64,000 bases of DNA from contig NC_070561.1 in the NCBI RefSeq assembly GCF_026914185.1, forward strand, positions 3,596,001-3,660,000, written 5' to 3'. The stretch is from Puccinia triticina. Its lineage: Eukaryota > Basidiomycota > Pucciniomycetes > Pucciniales > Pucciniaceae. Below, piece after piece: positions 1 through 10,409 of the stretch; position 1 is the stretch's first letter; each line of letters opens with the position of its first letter. The notes beneath the pieces are model-generated. The model searched no databases. It saw nothing but the letters and a program-made list of their open reading frames with translations, and had not been told where the DNA came from. The translations under genes were made by a program, and so were the position numbers.

Positions 1-1250
1 CTCAACGTATATTCAACTTAACAGCATCATCAGATGCGAGGAGGCAATGTGAGTATTCAAATCATCATTGTTTCGGGGGAAAAGAAAGCTGAGTTGATGT
101 TCTTGACAGATTCTCCTGGCAACGCGATAAGCAGTTTGGAACCCACCGCAATATCCATTTAAACCAGGAGGACTTTGACTTGGCAGCTGACCTAGTACAG
201 GTCCTCAAGCCATTTTACAAGCTCACCCTTCAAGTTTCACTAGGTTCCTCGGCTTGCGTTTCGGATGTTGTGGTGATGATCAATCAAATCACTGCAGGTC
301 TTTCCACATTGATCGCAAATGAGGATGGAAATTATCCTCCTGCTTTACGCAATGCGTGTCGTGCTGGGCTTGGGATTACAAACAAGTATTACTCCCTAAC
401 CGACTGTTCTCCTATCTACCGAATAGCAATGGGTGTGTTTTTTCACCAACCTCAACCATGATTCTTTTACCCATTTAAATCTTGAACTAATGATATCTTT
501 TTATCTGAACTTCCAGTCCTCCATCCATCCTTTAAAGACGAATATTTTAAGCTGGCCAAATGGCCTCAGGATTGGATCAATGAGGCGATCTATCTAACTC
601 GCAAGATGTACAATACATGGTACAAGCCTAGAGGATCAGCTTCAGCCCCAAAACCACCGAAGAAAGTGTCGGCCAAGGTAAGTTTAGGCCTAATTTTATG
701 TTCACTGACCCAGTGGACTGACTGATTTACGTACCCTCCAGCCAACTGGTGTTTTGGCAGGGTTAGGCGCAGCGGCTGTAGCCAGATCAGCCGAATCAAC
801 ATCGGACCCATTGGATATTTGGCTCTCTGGCGGCCTGTTTTTGGATGATGGGGCGCCGATAAACGGTCTTGCTTGGTGGAGCGAGCAGAAGCGAAATGGC
901 AATACTCACAACGGCCTCTTACAGATGGCCCTGGATGTCATGTGCTGCCCGGGTGAGTTTTCAATCAAGTATTAAAGAAAAACTTGTTGCTGATTGATCA
1001 CTGCTTATATTTAGCAACCACGGTTGATGTGGAGCGTACGTTCAGCTTTGGACGAGACTATGTCTCCGCGAGGAGACACAACCTCCATCCAAAATTGGTA
1101 AGTAGAGGTATGGCGTTGTCGCTCTATTCCAAGAACGACAAGATAAAACCTCTTGCTCTCCACGAATACCTCGAAAAGCGAAAAAATAAATCTAAGAACA
1201 AGATGAAGCAAAAGAAGGCTGTTGTACAGGATGTGGTGACACTTGAGTGA
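1..1250 (+). CDS. hAT-family transposase, C-terminal part, interrupted by introns and cut by the window edge
   Basis: Five exons join in frame through GT-AG introns: 1-48, 110-432, 517-677, 742-952 and 1015-1250. The product contains LNSIIRCEEA, later DPLDIWLSGG, and ends in a typical hAT C-terminal dimerisation block (about residues 250-320 of the visible part) with DVERTFSFGRDYVSARRHNL. This ER-F-S-x-G-R-x-x-x-S-x-R-R-x-x-L pattern is the hAT dimerisation signature. The family performs cut-and-paste transposition in the nucleus. The N-terminal zinc finger and the first catalytic residues lie before base 1, so activity cannot be judged. No frameshift or premature stop is visible, so this may be a recent copy. 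It stops at TGA 1248-1250 and is followed by subterminal motif repeats. Family confidence is high; exon ends are my reading of splice consensus. Confidence 0.85.
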
Positions 1251-1316
1251 TCAGCTGTCACCACATGTTGATTTTACTATGTTATAAATGATATCGTTAG
1301 TGTTTTAAGTGATTTT

Positions 1317-1470
1317 TGAGCGGCGGGTATCCGCTGATACCCGCGCGGGTATCCGCTCACACACGGTGGCATCCGCCAGCGGATGCGGATGCGGATGCCA
1401 AGAATGGGGGAAAAATGGCCTCGGATACCCAAACACGAGCGGGTATCCGGATGTGAAATGGCCATCTCTA
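1317..1470 (+). repeat. hAT 3' subterminal repeat cluster and probable terminus
   Basis: About 65 bases after the transposase stop lies a cluster of GCGGGTATCCGC and its complement (near 1321-1360 and 1438-1450), plus GCGGATGCGGATGCGGATGC. It runs into TGGCCATCTCTA ending at 1470. Read from outside, this is TAGAGATGGCCA, like the TAGAGATGGC termini of Ac-like hAT elements. Subterminal motif clusters are where hAT transposases bind. The matching left end is outside the window, so the 8-bp duplication (here it would be CTTGGAGC) cannot be checked. Confidence 0.6.
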
Positions 1471-2050
1471 CTTGGAGCCTCGCCGAGGGGGTGGGTGTTG
1501 TGACCGAGGTCACAGGTGTGTACTCGGCTGCGGCTCAGCCACCCGGAGGAGTGTACATCAGCCTCCTCCGGGCCCCACCAGGAGTAATCCATACCGTTTA
1601 CCACATACATGCTCCTATAGCTATCAGCCCTACAAGATCACAATTGTTGTCAGCAGGGCTACTACATTAAGTAGAGCCCAGCTAAGTTTTTATGTTAAAA
1701 TAATTTAAAAATAAACTGCAGCGCAATGGCCCTGCATAAGTAAAAGATAAAATAAAAATAAATATTGTATTAAAATGTAATATTACATACAAGCACCGAC
1801 GCAAGAGCGCAGCGCCTTAGAAATGAAAAATAGAGACCAAACTATCTATCTCTAGCCCCCCAAAAGGTGTGTACTTTACAAAAAATAATGGGCTAGATCA
1901 CGGGGTAGCCCTAAATATGACCAAGATTGTGCACGCATGGTTCTAATAATTAACTGCGCGCGTGCTTGATCTAGTACTTAGAATTAAGGTTGGGTAGCAT
2001 GGGAAATACCATGCTCCACGACTCCGCGAGATCAAGGAAAAAATGACGAG
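1471..2050. other. Intergenic stretch, no gene seen
   Basis: A moderately GC-rich part to about 1690, then AT-rich DNA (1690-1800) and ordinary sequence. No coding signature, RNA gene or clear repeat boundary was found. Confidence 0.5.
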
Positions 2051-2052
2051 TA

Positions 2053-2683
2053 CAGTGCCCCCCACAACTTCTCAACTACCCCTACAGGGGGGTTCCAAAT
2101 TTTGGAGATTTTTTTTCCAAAAATTCTTTTAAAAGTGGGCTAATGCTGGGCTCTTTTTGGCCCATTTTTTGATGCAAATGTCACATTTCACCAACCAGAC
2201 CTGGTAACATGCATGATAATAGTCCAAAGTCATTGAAATTTCACTGGACTTGCTGCCAAGAGAGCAATGAAGAAATATTCTTAACATTGCCACATTCCAA
2301 AGAGTGTACTGATGGATATGGCAATCATCAATAACTAAGGAGGTACATATTTACATAAATACCTACACCTGTAGTATGTATGTACATAGATAATTTAGTC
2401 TCTAAACACATAATACATATTCTATAAGTACATAGTACATGTCTGTAACCACATACTATGGTCTTAAAACCAGCTGTTCCAAATTTTGCATCTGAAAAAA
2501 ATGAAACTTTTTTTTGAGGCATTGCACAGACTTCAAGGTTATATTTTTGAGTTCTCCTACGTCCGTAGGGCTCAAAAATGTATAGTTTACATGTGATACA
2601 TGTCTGGTGACTTTGAGCACATTGTTCAAAGCTCAAATTTTTTTTGCAGGTGCGGGGTAGTTGAGAAGTCGTGGGGGGCACTG
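2053..2683. mobile_element. Tc1/mariner-type MITE with TA target duplication
   Basis: The ends are 30-bp inverted repeats, 2053-2082 and 2654-2683, beginning CAGTGCCCCCCAC and differing at one position. They are flanked by TA on both sides (2051-2052 and 2684-2685). The 631-bp interior has no transposase-like frame, so the element is non-autonomous. A TA duplication is characteristic of the Tc1/mariner superfamily; TIR length and TA are the only basis for the assignment. Confidence 0.75.
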
Positions 2684-2685
2684 TA

Positions 2686-4170
2686 GTCTGGGCCCCAGAG
2701 ACCTGGTAAATACCAGGAGATCTGGAGCCAAGAAACCTGAAATACCCAATACATGACTTTGAGAAACCAAACCATAGAGATTGGCCAGGAGGTTGTGCAG
2801 GCTTTCAAAGACTGCAACCAAGCGCAGTTTTTATTGCAGAAGCTGTAAGATTCAGAAAAAGGTGCTGCTTCTCCAATATACTTGTGATCTATAGATCACA
2901 AGTATTCTAGAAAGAATGGATAAACAACCGGAGATAAAAAAGCACAAAAATAAAAGCAAGGAAGCCGCACCCCAGTCAGGGGCCAAGATGATCTGGAGAA
3001 TTCAGTCTTCACCCATGACTAATAGCAGCACTGAGAGAGCAAAGTTCTGATCTCGTGCTCAGAACCAGAAAATAGTTTCAGCCTAGCTCTGGCCAAGAGG
3101 CTGAGGGAATTGGGGACTGGCAAAGAAGTTCATCACAGACTCTTTGACTCCTAGGAGACAGAGAAAAATATAAAAGGTGGGCCTTCAAGCAAGTGAAGGC
3201 CCCCCAGAATTTTCAACCACTTCATCGCACTGCCAGCCTCAACCCCGTCAACTCAAGACTTGTTCGCCCGCTAGCTCTCCACTGAAAACCTTGTGAGATT
3301 ACACGCCTAGGTGAACGGCCACAAACTCATAAATTGAGTAAGCGGCCGGGAACTCAAACAGCTGCGGAAAATGGTAAGCAAAAGCAAACCATATTCCGCA
3401 GTCCAAACAAGCTCCGCGGAGTCGCAAAACTGACACATCAAACTTTGATGCAAGCAGGCACAACTCCAGCGCATAGCAAACTCAAGCTCGCGGTAAATCC
3501 CGAGTCCCAGTCTCTCAAAGCAAGAATAACATCGCCCACCAAAGGTGAGCAAAAGATGTTTTGACTTTAACCACTAACCAGTCGTGCGCTAATACCTCGA
3601 TCGTCAATTCTAGACAAAGCCAAAAAGAGCACAACAGCTGGAACCGACCCCACACAAAGTGTAGAGGATAAAGTCGGTGAGTAAGCATCATGTGAACTCA
3701 GAAAACAAAACTATGAGCTAAGAGAATCGCACTATCAATCTAGATAACGTAGCGCTCCTCCTTCGCCGTTTTGCTGAGAATCAACACTACAGATCATAAC
3801 CGCCGCAGGCTCTAAGAGCGTAAGACACCCACCAAGAGAGAACAATAAACTCTATCAAGTGCAAGTAGCTGACCCAGCTTAATGACGAGCAGAACGCTAA
3901 CGTCGAGCCACTCGGGACCGGCACAGCACTTCACCTCTGTTCTCCATTCATCTCAAACTGTCAAAGAGCAGCACATTCGTCTGCTCCCAGGTAAATAACA
4001 GAGCTATTCATATTTACTTAAGTTTGTGTTAAAGCGGTTGTTACATAGCTACAGTACAAAGTCTAACTCTAGCAATAAAACATTACGAGTCCTTTGAAAT
4101 CTTTCAGATTTACAGTCTTGACACTCAAGCAGCACCTCTAGGATCACACGACTGGGAGTAAGACAATACA
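2686..4170. other. Leader region of the decayed copia fragment, no gene resolved
   Basis: No protein family is recognisable here. A TATA-like ATATAAAA at 3168-3175 followed by pyrimidine-rich DNA suggests a promoter, possibly the remnant 5' LTR or leader of the copia fragment downstream. Several GT-AG-like signals occur between 3370 and 3690. No LTR pair was found. Confidence 0.35.
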
Positions 4171-5318
4171 ATGGCTGATTCAGACAATGAGTCTAGCGAT
4201 TCTTCCATCGGTGGGAAACCAACAATGAAAGTTCCCAAATTCACCGGCAAAAACTTCAAAATCTGGGAAAAGAAGATTTGAATGGTCCTCGCCGAATTCA
4301 ATCTCAAACATTTCATTGATGAACCTCCCCTACCCGATATGACTCAAAGAACAAAGGCCAAATCACAGAAGGCTGCCAACCTTCTTTGCGCAAATATTAC
4401 GGACGGAGTTTTCAACACTATCGTGAAGAAAAACAACTCGAGCAATCCATATGAGCTCTGGCAAATGTTTAAATCCGTCTACGCCTCAGACTTGATACTC
4501 GCCAGCTATGAAGTATGGGTGAAATGGGAAGACACCCAATTCAACAATGGCATGGCCGCCTATATCGCAGGAATCGAAGAATTCCTAGCCAAATTTGAAT
4601 CTCTGGCCATGGTCGTTCCCGACTTCGTTATCTGCTGCAGCATCATCAGTAGAATCACAAAGAAACGGCCTTTTCTGATGCAGAGTCTTTTTGGAGACCT
4701 AAACTCGCTCGGCAAACCAAAATTTGTGATTAATCGGCTCAGAGAGGTTGGCCGATTTGAGAGGTCTACAAAAAGAAAGGCTGCTGAACACCCCACAAGT
4801 ACCTCAACACCAACTGCGCTCGCTACCAATGCTTCTAACAAGAGGAAGAAGCAGTACAATCCTATCAAATGCTATGGCGAAAAGCACAACCCCGCGGCAA
4901 AACACTCAGAACAAGACTGTTGGACCCTGCACCCCTCAAAATTCAAGGAGGCGATGGAAAAACGCAAAGCTGAAAAGGACAAGGGTCAATCTTACCATAC
5001 AACCGCCCAGCCTCAAGAACCATTGACACACAACAGTAACATTCACCCATCATTCAGTTATCTGTCTAACTCCAGCCCATCTCAGCATCAGACTACGATC
5101 TTGGACTCAGGCGCGAGCAATCACATGCTCACAACGCTTGGCTACTTCAAGCGCACACACCCAGTCACAATAGAAATCGTCACGGGGAGCGGACCGGGCG
5201 ATCTGGTTGCTACTGCTCGAGGTGATAAAACTCTACCGCTAGCCAACGGCGGCACACTCACCCTCAAGGACGCCCTATATGTCCCAAATCTTACGCGGAA
5301 CCTCGCCTCTCTTGTGTG
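4171..5318 (+). pseudogene. Ty1/copia Gag-protease fragment, truncated and with an in-frame stop
   Basis: A reading frame begins at ATG 4171, meets TGA at 4279-4281 and continues in the same frame to 5318. The first part (PKFTGKNFKIWEKK) and the following helical region are copia Gag (UBN2/DUF4219-like). A degenerate zinc knuckle CYGEKHNPAAKHSEQDC lies near 4870-4920. The retropepsin motif ILDSGASNHM lies near 5100-5130, followed by DALYVPNLTRNLASLV, which normally leads into the integrase region. Integrase, reverse transcriptase and RNase H are missing, because the frame ends at a junction with unrelated sequence at about 5318. The TGA is explicable as a former CGA arginine codon. It is non-functional. 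Confidence 0.8.
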
Positions 5319-6900
5319 AAACTCCATAAAATATTATGTGTCCTATGGGAGTTGAACCCATGTCTCTTATATCCATGTCAAGTGTACTAACCACTGTACT
5401 AAGGACGCTTGGATATGAACAGCTGCAGGTGGGTGAATGAACATCCACTGGTGTCACATGAAGATCCCTAATTGAGGGTAAGACCTGTAAATGACAGGTC
5501 ATGAATGAGTGACACCAGCAGGTATGATAAAGCTAAGAGTAGCAGAACCACAACCTGACATGTGACAGGACAGCGACATCTGTCATCAAGAGGGAGTAAA
5601 GGACACCAACTGCGGCAGATGGGAACTCAGATTGTGTATATACTTGAATTAGGTTTAGCTTTGGTTGTATTTAGATTACATACGCTAAAGCTTGTATATA
5701 CTCTTTCCTCACTCATCTAGTTGTACCTTCCTCACCTCAATAGGTGAATAAGTCCTCCTTTTTTTTCTTTCTCTCGTGTCCCTCACATCTCAAGATCTCC
5801 TCGCGTGCTCACTGCGGTCCACTGGCGTTTCATAGGTTTGCTTCTCTTTCATCTCTTCCTTGTTTTGCTGTCTGTCTCTTCTTCCTCTTGCCATGCAATC
5901 AATCACTCATCTAGTTGTACCTTCCTCGCCTCAATAGGTGAATAATAAAAGAATTCAAACAACTAAAATAATAATTTCTCCGTTAAACTAGTTGTATTTA
6001 CAAACTAATAGTTAAGTAAGAAAGAGTTCGGACAGAAGTGTTTACCTAAAAGCAACACTGGAGGATGCTTGCTTAGGGACCTTCTGTCCGGTTGCTTGGT
6101 TCTGGGTCTGGTACCGTCAATCGTGAGATCGGGGTCTGTCTGAACTTGGATACAAGACGAGACGGGGACCAATCAGCGTAGCAGCTTGGCCTTGTCCTGT
6201 CGGAACGGGTGGTATTGCTGTGAGTCTGTTTGTTGTGCGCGCAACGTTCTGAGTCAGTTTCTCTTCTGTCTCTTTGTTCTGTATTGGATCTGTTTCTTCT
6301 GCTTACCGGGTGCTTGCACCTCCGATAGTCTTACGAGTGAGTCTTGTTTCTTTCTGGGTCCGAGTCGATCCGCAAGAGTTCTGTAGTAGAAAATGTAAGA
6401 TCTAGTCAGCCTTATTTCTAAGTCTTCTATGATCTAGCTCTTGGGACGTACAAGGTTGGTCTTTCTTGTTTGTTTGGCTGGGCTTTGGCCTGTGCGGTTC
6501 TTGCTGGTTGATCCTTGGCTGCAATCGTCAAAGCGATGTTTGTCAGCTTGTGGTCTGGGGCTTTGTACTGCGAAAGGGGCTTAATCAGCTTACCTTTCTT
6601 AGCAGCTGGGCTTATTCTGGTTGCGAGCTTCCTTGCGGAATGCTGCGCGTCTGGGGTTAACCGCGCGAGCTTCCTTGCGGGTAGCTGCGGGTGGGGGTCT
6701 GGGTCCATAATCCTACAAATAAGTCCTCCTTTTTTTTTCTTCCTCTCGTGTCCCTCACATCTCAAGATCTCCTCGCGTGCTCACTGCGGTCCACTGGCGT
6801 TTCATAGGTGAATAAGTCCTCCTTTTTTTCTTTCTCTCGTGTCCCTCGCATCTCAAGATCTCCTCGCGTGCTCACTGCGGTCCACTGGCGTTTCATATCT
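5319..6900. repeat. Mosaic of repeat fragments, including three copies of an ~88-bp unit
   Basis: A unit starting AAGTCCTCCTTTTTTT and ending CACTGGCGTTTCATA occurs at about 5752-5836, 6720-6808 and 6812-6897; the last two are adjacent. A second repeat, CTCATCTAGTTGTACCTTCC followed by CAATAGGTGAATAA, occurs near 5714-5755 and 5903-5945. Repeated blocks ending at the same points suggest overlapping copies of one LTR-like or leader sequence. No complete element could be delimited. Confidence 0.5.
5340..5406 (-). other. tRNA-like sequence, probably SINE or tRNA remnant
   Basis: On the minus strand this 67-nt segment has a 5-bp acceptor-like helix (GTCCT with AGGAC), a D-arm-like GTACAGTGGTTAGTAC and a perfect T-arm (ATGGG, 7-nt loop TTCAACT, CCCAT). 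A- and B-box-like elements are present. The anticodon arm is poor: only three or four pairs, and position 33 is not T. I read it as a tRNA-derived remnant and not a working tRNA gene. Confidence 0.45.
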
Positions 6901-8417
6901 TGTACAGCTGATGAAGTCGAAGGCACTAATACAGGAAGGCAGCGAAGGTTTTGCCGTCAAAATCGACGACGGTCAGCCCTTTGCGGTGGACACCAGCAAC
7001 GGAATAAACTGCGCAGCGCCAAAAGTGCGGAATAAGTATCAGCTAAAAAGTGATGCAGCGCGCAAAAGCGCCCCAGTAGCGGTTGAAAACGCACACCGCT
7101 ATCGCTGCGCTTTCCCGGAGCGATAGCGCCGCTTTTTCAGCTGCGCTTAAGCTATGTCATCCAGGGAAATAGTGGTGTTTCGCTGCAGAAAGCGGTAGCG
7201 CAGCGCGGTGACGCTACCGCTTCAGCTTTTTGGGCTGGGGGATTAGCGACGCCCGCTGCGCTGCTCTAAAATCGCCGCTTTCTGCAGCGTAGTGCAGCTT
7301 TTCAGTCTTGGCAGGAAGGAGGGGTGGCCCCTGTGGCTGTTTGCCTGGTCAATGACAATGTCGTGAGGCATGGACGAGACGTGGACGAGCACAGCAATCT
7401 TGGCAAGCCAGCGTTGGTTAGGCAGGATTGGGATGGCTCCGATAGGGATGATGAGGGTGACGGATGGGTCTGGGTGGGGTTGGTGTCGCTGAGGTTGTGG
7501 CTCGGCAAGATGGACTGTTTGAGGCTGACTGGCGGCGGAGGGTGGTGAGGCCTGGGCGATGAGGGGCTGAAGATGTTTGCCCTGGCGGCGCGAGGGGAGG
7601 TAGGAGCTCACGATTGAGGAGAACTGGTGGTTTTCTGAGCCCACGAGTCGGCGGGGAGGATGCCGGGGAGGTTGGCGGGATGGACGTTTGGGTAGCGGTC
7701 AAAGTTCGACGAGTTCCTGGCTGGGAAACTTTCGGCAGTATGGGAACCTCCATACCAAATGAAGAAAACAAGTCAATGAAAAAAGGGTAGGAGAAGAGAG
7801 AAGGGACCCAACGGGGATGGAATGGTGGGCTAGCAGGGCCCAGTCTACCCCCCCCCCCCCCCAGGGCGGGCTTGATGTCTTGGATGCCCCCGTTTGGCTT
7901 TCCGAGCCGCTTGGAGCGGTCAAGGACGAGCAGGCGGGAGATGAGGACGATGAAGGCGGGGACGAAGCTCTCGGACGAGGATGAGGACGAGGGGGCGGGG
8001 AAGTGGAGATGGTACTGGTCAATCTTCCCCTAGACCTAGATGGCGAAGGGGCTGGCGGCCTGCGCGAGGTAAGGGTTCAAAAGCAGGGCGGGTGGCCGGC
8101 AAGCATCTTGCAGAGCAGAATACTCAAGGACCACCGGTCGGTTGGCTTGTAATGGCCCTTGGAGTGCCTGGATGCCGAGCTCAGCCTTCAGCAGCGTGAC
8201 GGGGCCACGATTGTCTCGAGTGATTGGCTCGCTGTCCGCGGTATGCTGATGCTCGCTGCTAGACAAGGGGCTGCCTTTGTCTGGGTCAAGAGTTGTCGGA
8301 GCAGTACTCTGCTGGCTAGGCTGAAAAGAGAGAAAAAAAATAAGTGCTGGTAGGAATGACTGCCTTGGCCCTCATCAATCCTAGCGCGTATGATAGGAAA
8401 ATCTTGTATGTATCACT
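6901..8417. other. Repeat remnants and possible decayed coding sequence
   Basis: From about 6990 to 7290 the DNA is rich in GCGGTAGCG/CGCTATCG motifs, like the TAGCG elements further right, but no terminal repeats were found. From about 7290 to 8270 the minus strand contains overlapping proline- and serine-rich open frames, the clearest at 8036-8266 (61-76 codons long). I recognise no family. A C run of about 14 bases sits at 7848-7862. Confidence 0.3.
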
Positions 8418-9557
8418 GGAGGACTTCCCTTCGATTTACACGGCCGTGTAAAGTCAGATTTGGCACTTGTAAAGCCAGATTTTTACACCCTGGTTTTACA
8501 TGCACTTTTCAGCGGCTAGATCAAACCAGAACATCCCTCTCGATGGCCGGTACAGGCCGGTCATCAAGAGTACACAACCCTCCCAATAGCTGGTCTGTAC
8601 CGGCCATCCAGAGTACACAACCCTCTCGATGCCCGCTACAGACCGATCGTCGAGGGGACTCAACCCTCTCGATGCCCGGTACAGACCGGCCATCGAGAGT
8701 ACGCAACCTTGATTCCCGGTCTGTACCGGTCAGCGAGAGGATTCAACCCTCTCGATGCCCGGTATAGACCGGCCATCGAGAGTACTCAACCCTCTAGATG
8801 GCCGGTCGAGACCGGCCATCGAGAGTACACAACCCTCTCGATGGCCGGTATAGACCGGTCATCGCGAGGACATAGCCCACTCGATGACCGGCCTGTACCT
8901 CGAGAGGGCACATCCCTCTCGATGGCCGGTACAGACCGACCATTGAGAGAGAGGGCACCACCCTCTGGCAGATCTGTGCCGGTCATCGAGAGGACACAAC
9001 CCTCTCGATGGCCGGTACAGACCGGTCATAGAGGGGGTACATCTGTACCGGCCATCGAGAGGCTTGAGTCCTCTCGATGACCGGCGTTGTGTCCTCTTGA
9101 TGTCCTACCCACCGGTCATCGAGAGGCATGTGTCCTCTCGATGACTGGTACAGAGGACACATCTGTACCGGTCATCGAGAGGACACTGTACCCTCTCAAT
9201 GACCGGTCCGTACCGGCCATCGAGAGGGGTCTGTACTCTCGATGACCGGTCTGTACCGGCCATCGAGAGGGATGTGTCCTCTCGAGGTACAGGCCGGTCA
9301 TCGAGTGGGCTGTGTCCTCTCGATGACCGGTCTATACCGGCCATTGAGAGGGTTGTGTACTCTCGATGACCGGTTTAACAATGAGGGATGAGGCCCGAGT
9401 TGCTGGAATACCTGGGGTTGTAAATCTGGCAGGTATTCTGGCATCTCAAGCCTGCGGAAAAGCTTCTAAAGCTAAAAATTACAAGGTGAGTCAGATCTGG
9501 CTTTACATGTGCCAGATCTGACTTTACACGGCTGTGTAAATCAAAGGGAAGTCCTCC
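8418..9557. mobile_element. Foldback element with 3-bp TSD (PIF/Harbinger-like?) carrying a palindromic array
   Basis: The ends are long inverted repeats starting GGAGGACTTCCCTT (8418 onward and 9557 backward), about 70-90 bp with scattered mismatches. They include TGTAAAGTCAGAT and TGTAAAGCCAGAT motifs. Both sides carry the direct repeat ACT (8415-8417, 9558-9560). A related empty site near 32806-32830 on the opposite strand has one ACT at the same point, which supports the boundaries. A 3-bp duplication fits PIF/Harbinger or CACTA; the GG start favours the former. No transposase is encoded. The interior is mostly the CCGGTCATCGAG array. Confidence 0.7.
8525..9376. repeat. Palindromic CCGGTCATCGAG array, copy 1
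   Basis: About 20 units of roughly 40-45 bp. Each is close to an inverted repeat of the form CTCTCGATGRCCGG, a short centre such as TCTGTA or TACAGA, then CCGGYCATCGAGAG, with 6-12 bp between units. Units vary by point changes and small deletions. It has open frames on both strands that only reflect the repeat. Confidence 0.85.
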
Positions 9558-9727
9558 ACTGGACAGATACATTGGTACCACCAAAAGCTCATTCTAGAAG
9601 GCCAACCCACAAAATTGAAGTCATGAGGATTTGAGAACAAGTGTGTAAAATGACTTCAGAAGAATGAATATAACAAAATAAAAAGTATTTGGAACATCAC
9701 AAAACTTACCAAATTGCTTGCATTAAA
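9558..9727. repeat. Dispersed repeat, left segment (matches 32615-32815 inverted)
   Basis: This segment together with 11329-11361 equals the reverse complement of 32615-32815 apart from a few mismatches. In the second copy it is continuous, so it serves as an empty-site control for the insertions at 8418-9557 and 9728-11328. Confidence 0.75.
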
Positions 9728-9762
9728 TGTCAGCCACAGAGTACATGTCACAGTACCTTACA

Positions 9763-10409
9763 CAGCGGTGGGCAGATACGTTCTCCAAATGGATAACTCG
9801 GCCGGTAACGTAACCTTTACAGTTACATTATCTGCTAGTTACAGATATCTAATTTGCAGTTACAATATCTCCGGCAGAAAATGGCCTCCAATTTATCTAG
9901 TTACGTTCCCTGGTTATTTTGAACAAAACCAGTTACGTTACATTTTTTCCCAGATTTGGGTAACTTTGGTGTAACTTTCTGGTAAAGGCCCTGATTTGTG
10001 GTTGTTTTTATCAATATGAGCAAGATGTTTGCTCAAGTTGACACTAAACAACCACATAAACTCAGTATGCTGCCAGGAAACCACATTAAAAGTTGTTCAG
10101 AGTGAGGGTTGAACCCACACCTTCAAACGTCACTAACCTGAGAGAGGCAAGCCTTAACCAATAAGCTAAAGACATGATACCAACTTGCTCTTTTTTTCAA
10201 TAATCTCAACCCCCTTTACAAAAAGCTCTATATCAAAAAAGTTACGTTACCAAAAACATAAAAAATCAGGTTGAAAAAAAAGTTACTTTACTATACTTTA
10301 CTGCAAGAATTTTGTACGTTACCAAAATGGCCAATTTGGATAACTAAAAAGATGTTACGTTATCCAATTTCACTGCTGTAACGTAAAGTAACGTATCTGC
10401 CCACCGCTG
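9763..10409. mobile_element. 7-bp-TSD element with GTAAC/GTTAC motif array
   Basis: The termini begin CAGCGGTGGGCAGATACG and are inverted at the other end, flanked by the 7-bp duplication CCTTACA (9756-9762, 10410-10416). Both subterminal regions are dense in GTTAC, GTAAC and ACGTTAC. There is no transposase frame. The ends align with those of the TAGCG elements at 29909 and 33235. The middle contains a tRNA-like stretch on the minus strand. Confidence 0.75.
10092..10174 (-). other. tRNA-like sequence inside the GTAAC element
   Basis: On the minus strand it carries a D-arm-like TTAGCTTATTGGTTAAGGC and a T-arm-like helix (GTGGG, loop TTCAACC, CTCAC) with a long middle part, as in leucine or serine tRNAs. 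The acceptor stem does not close well. It is likely a degenerate or captured tRNA sequence. Confidence 0.35.

Noticed and set aside
5340..5406. Functional tRNA gene
   Set aside because: The anticodon arm cannot be drawn properly and the universal T33 is missing.
8525..9376. CRISPR-like array of repeats and spacers
   Set aside because: Repeat units are internally palindromic, variable in length and sequence, and the intervening bases are short and similar to one another; the context is eukaryotic and transposon-borne.
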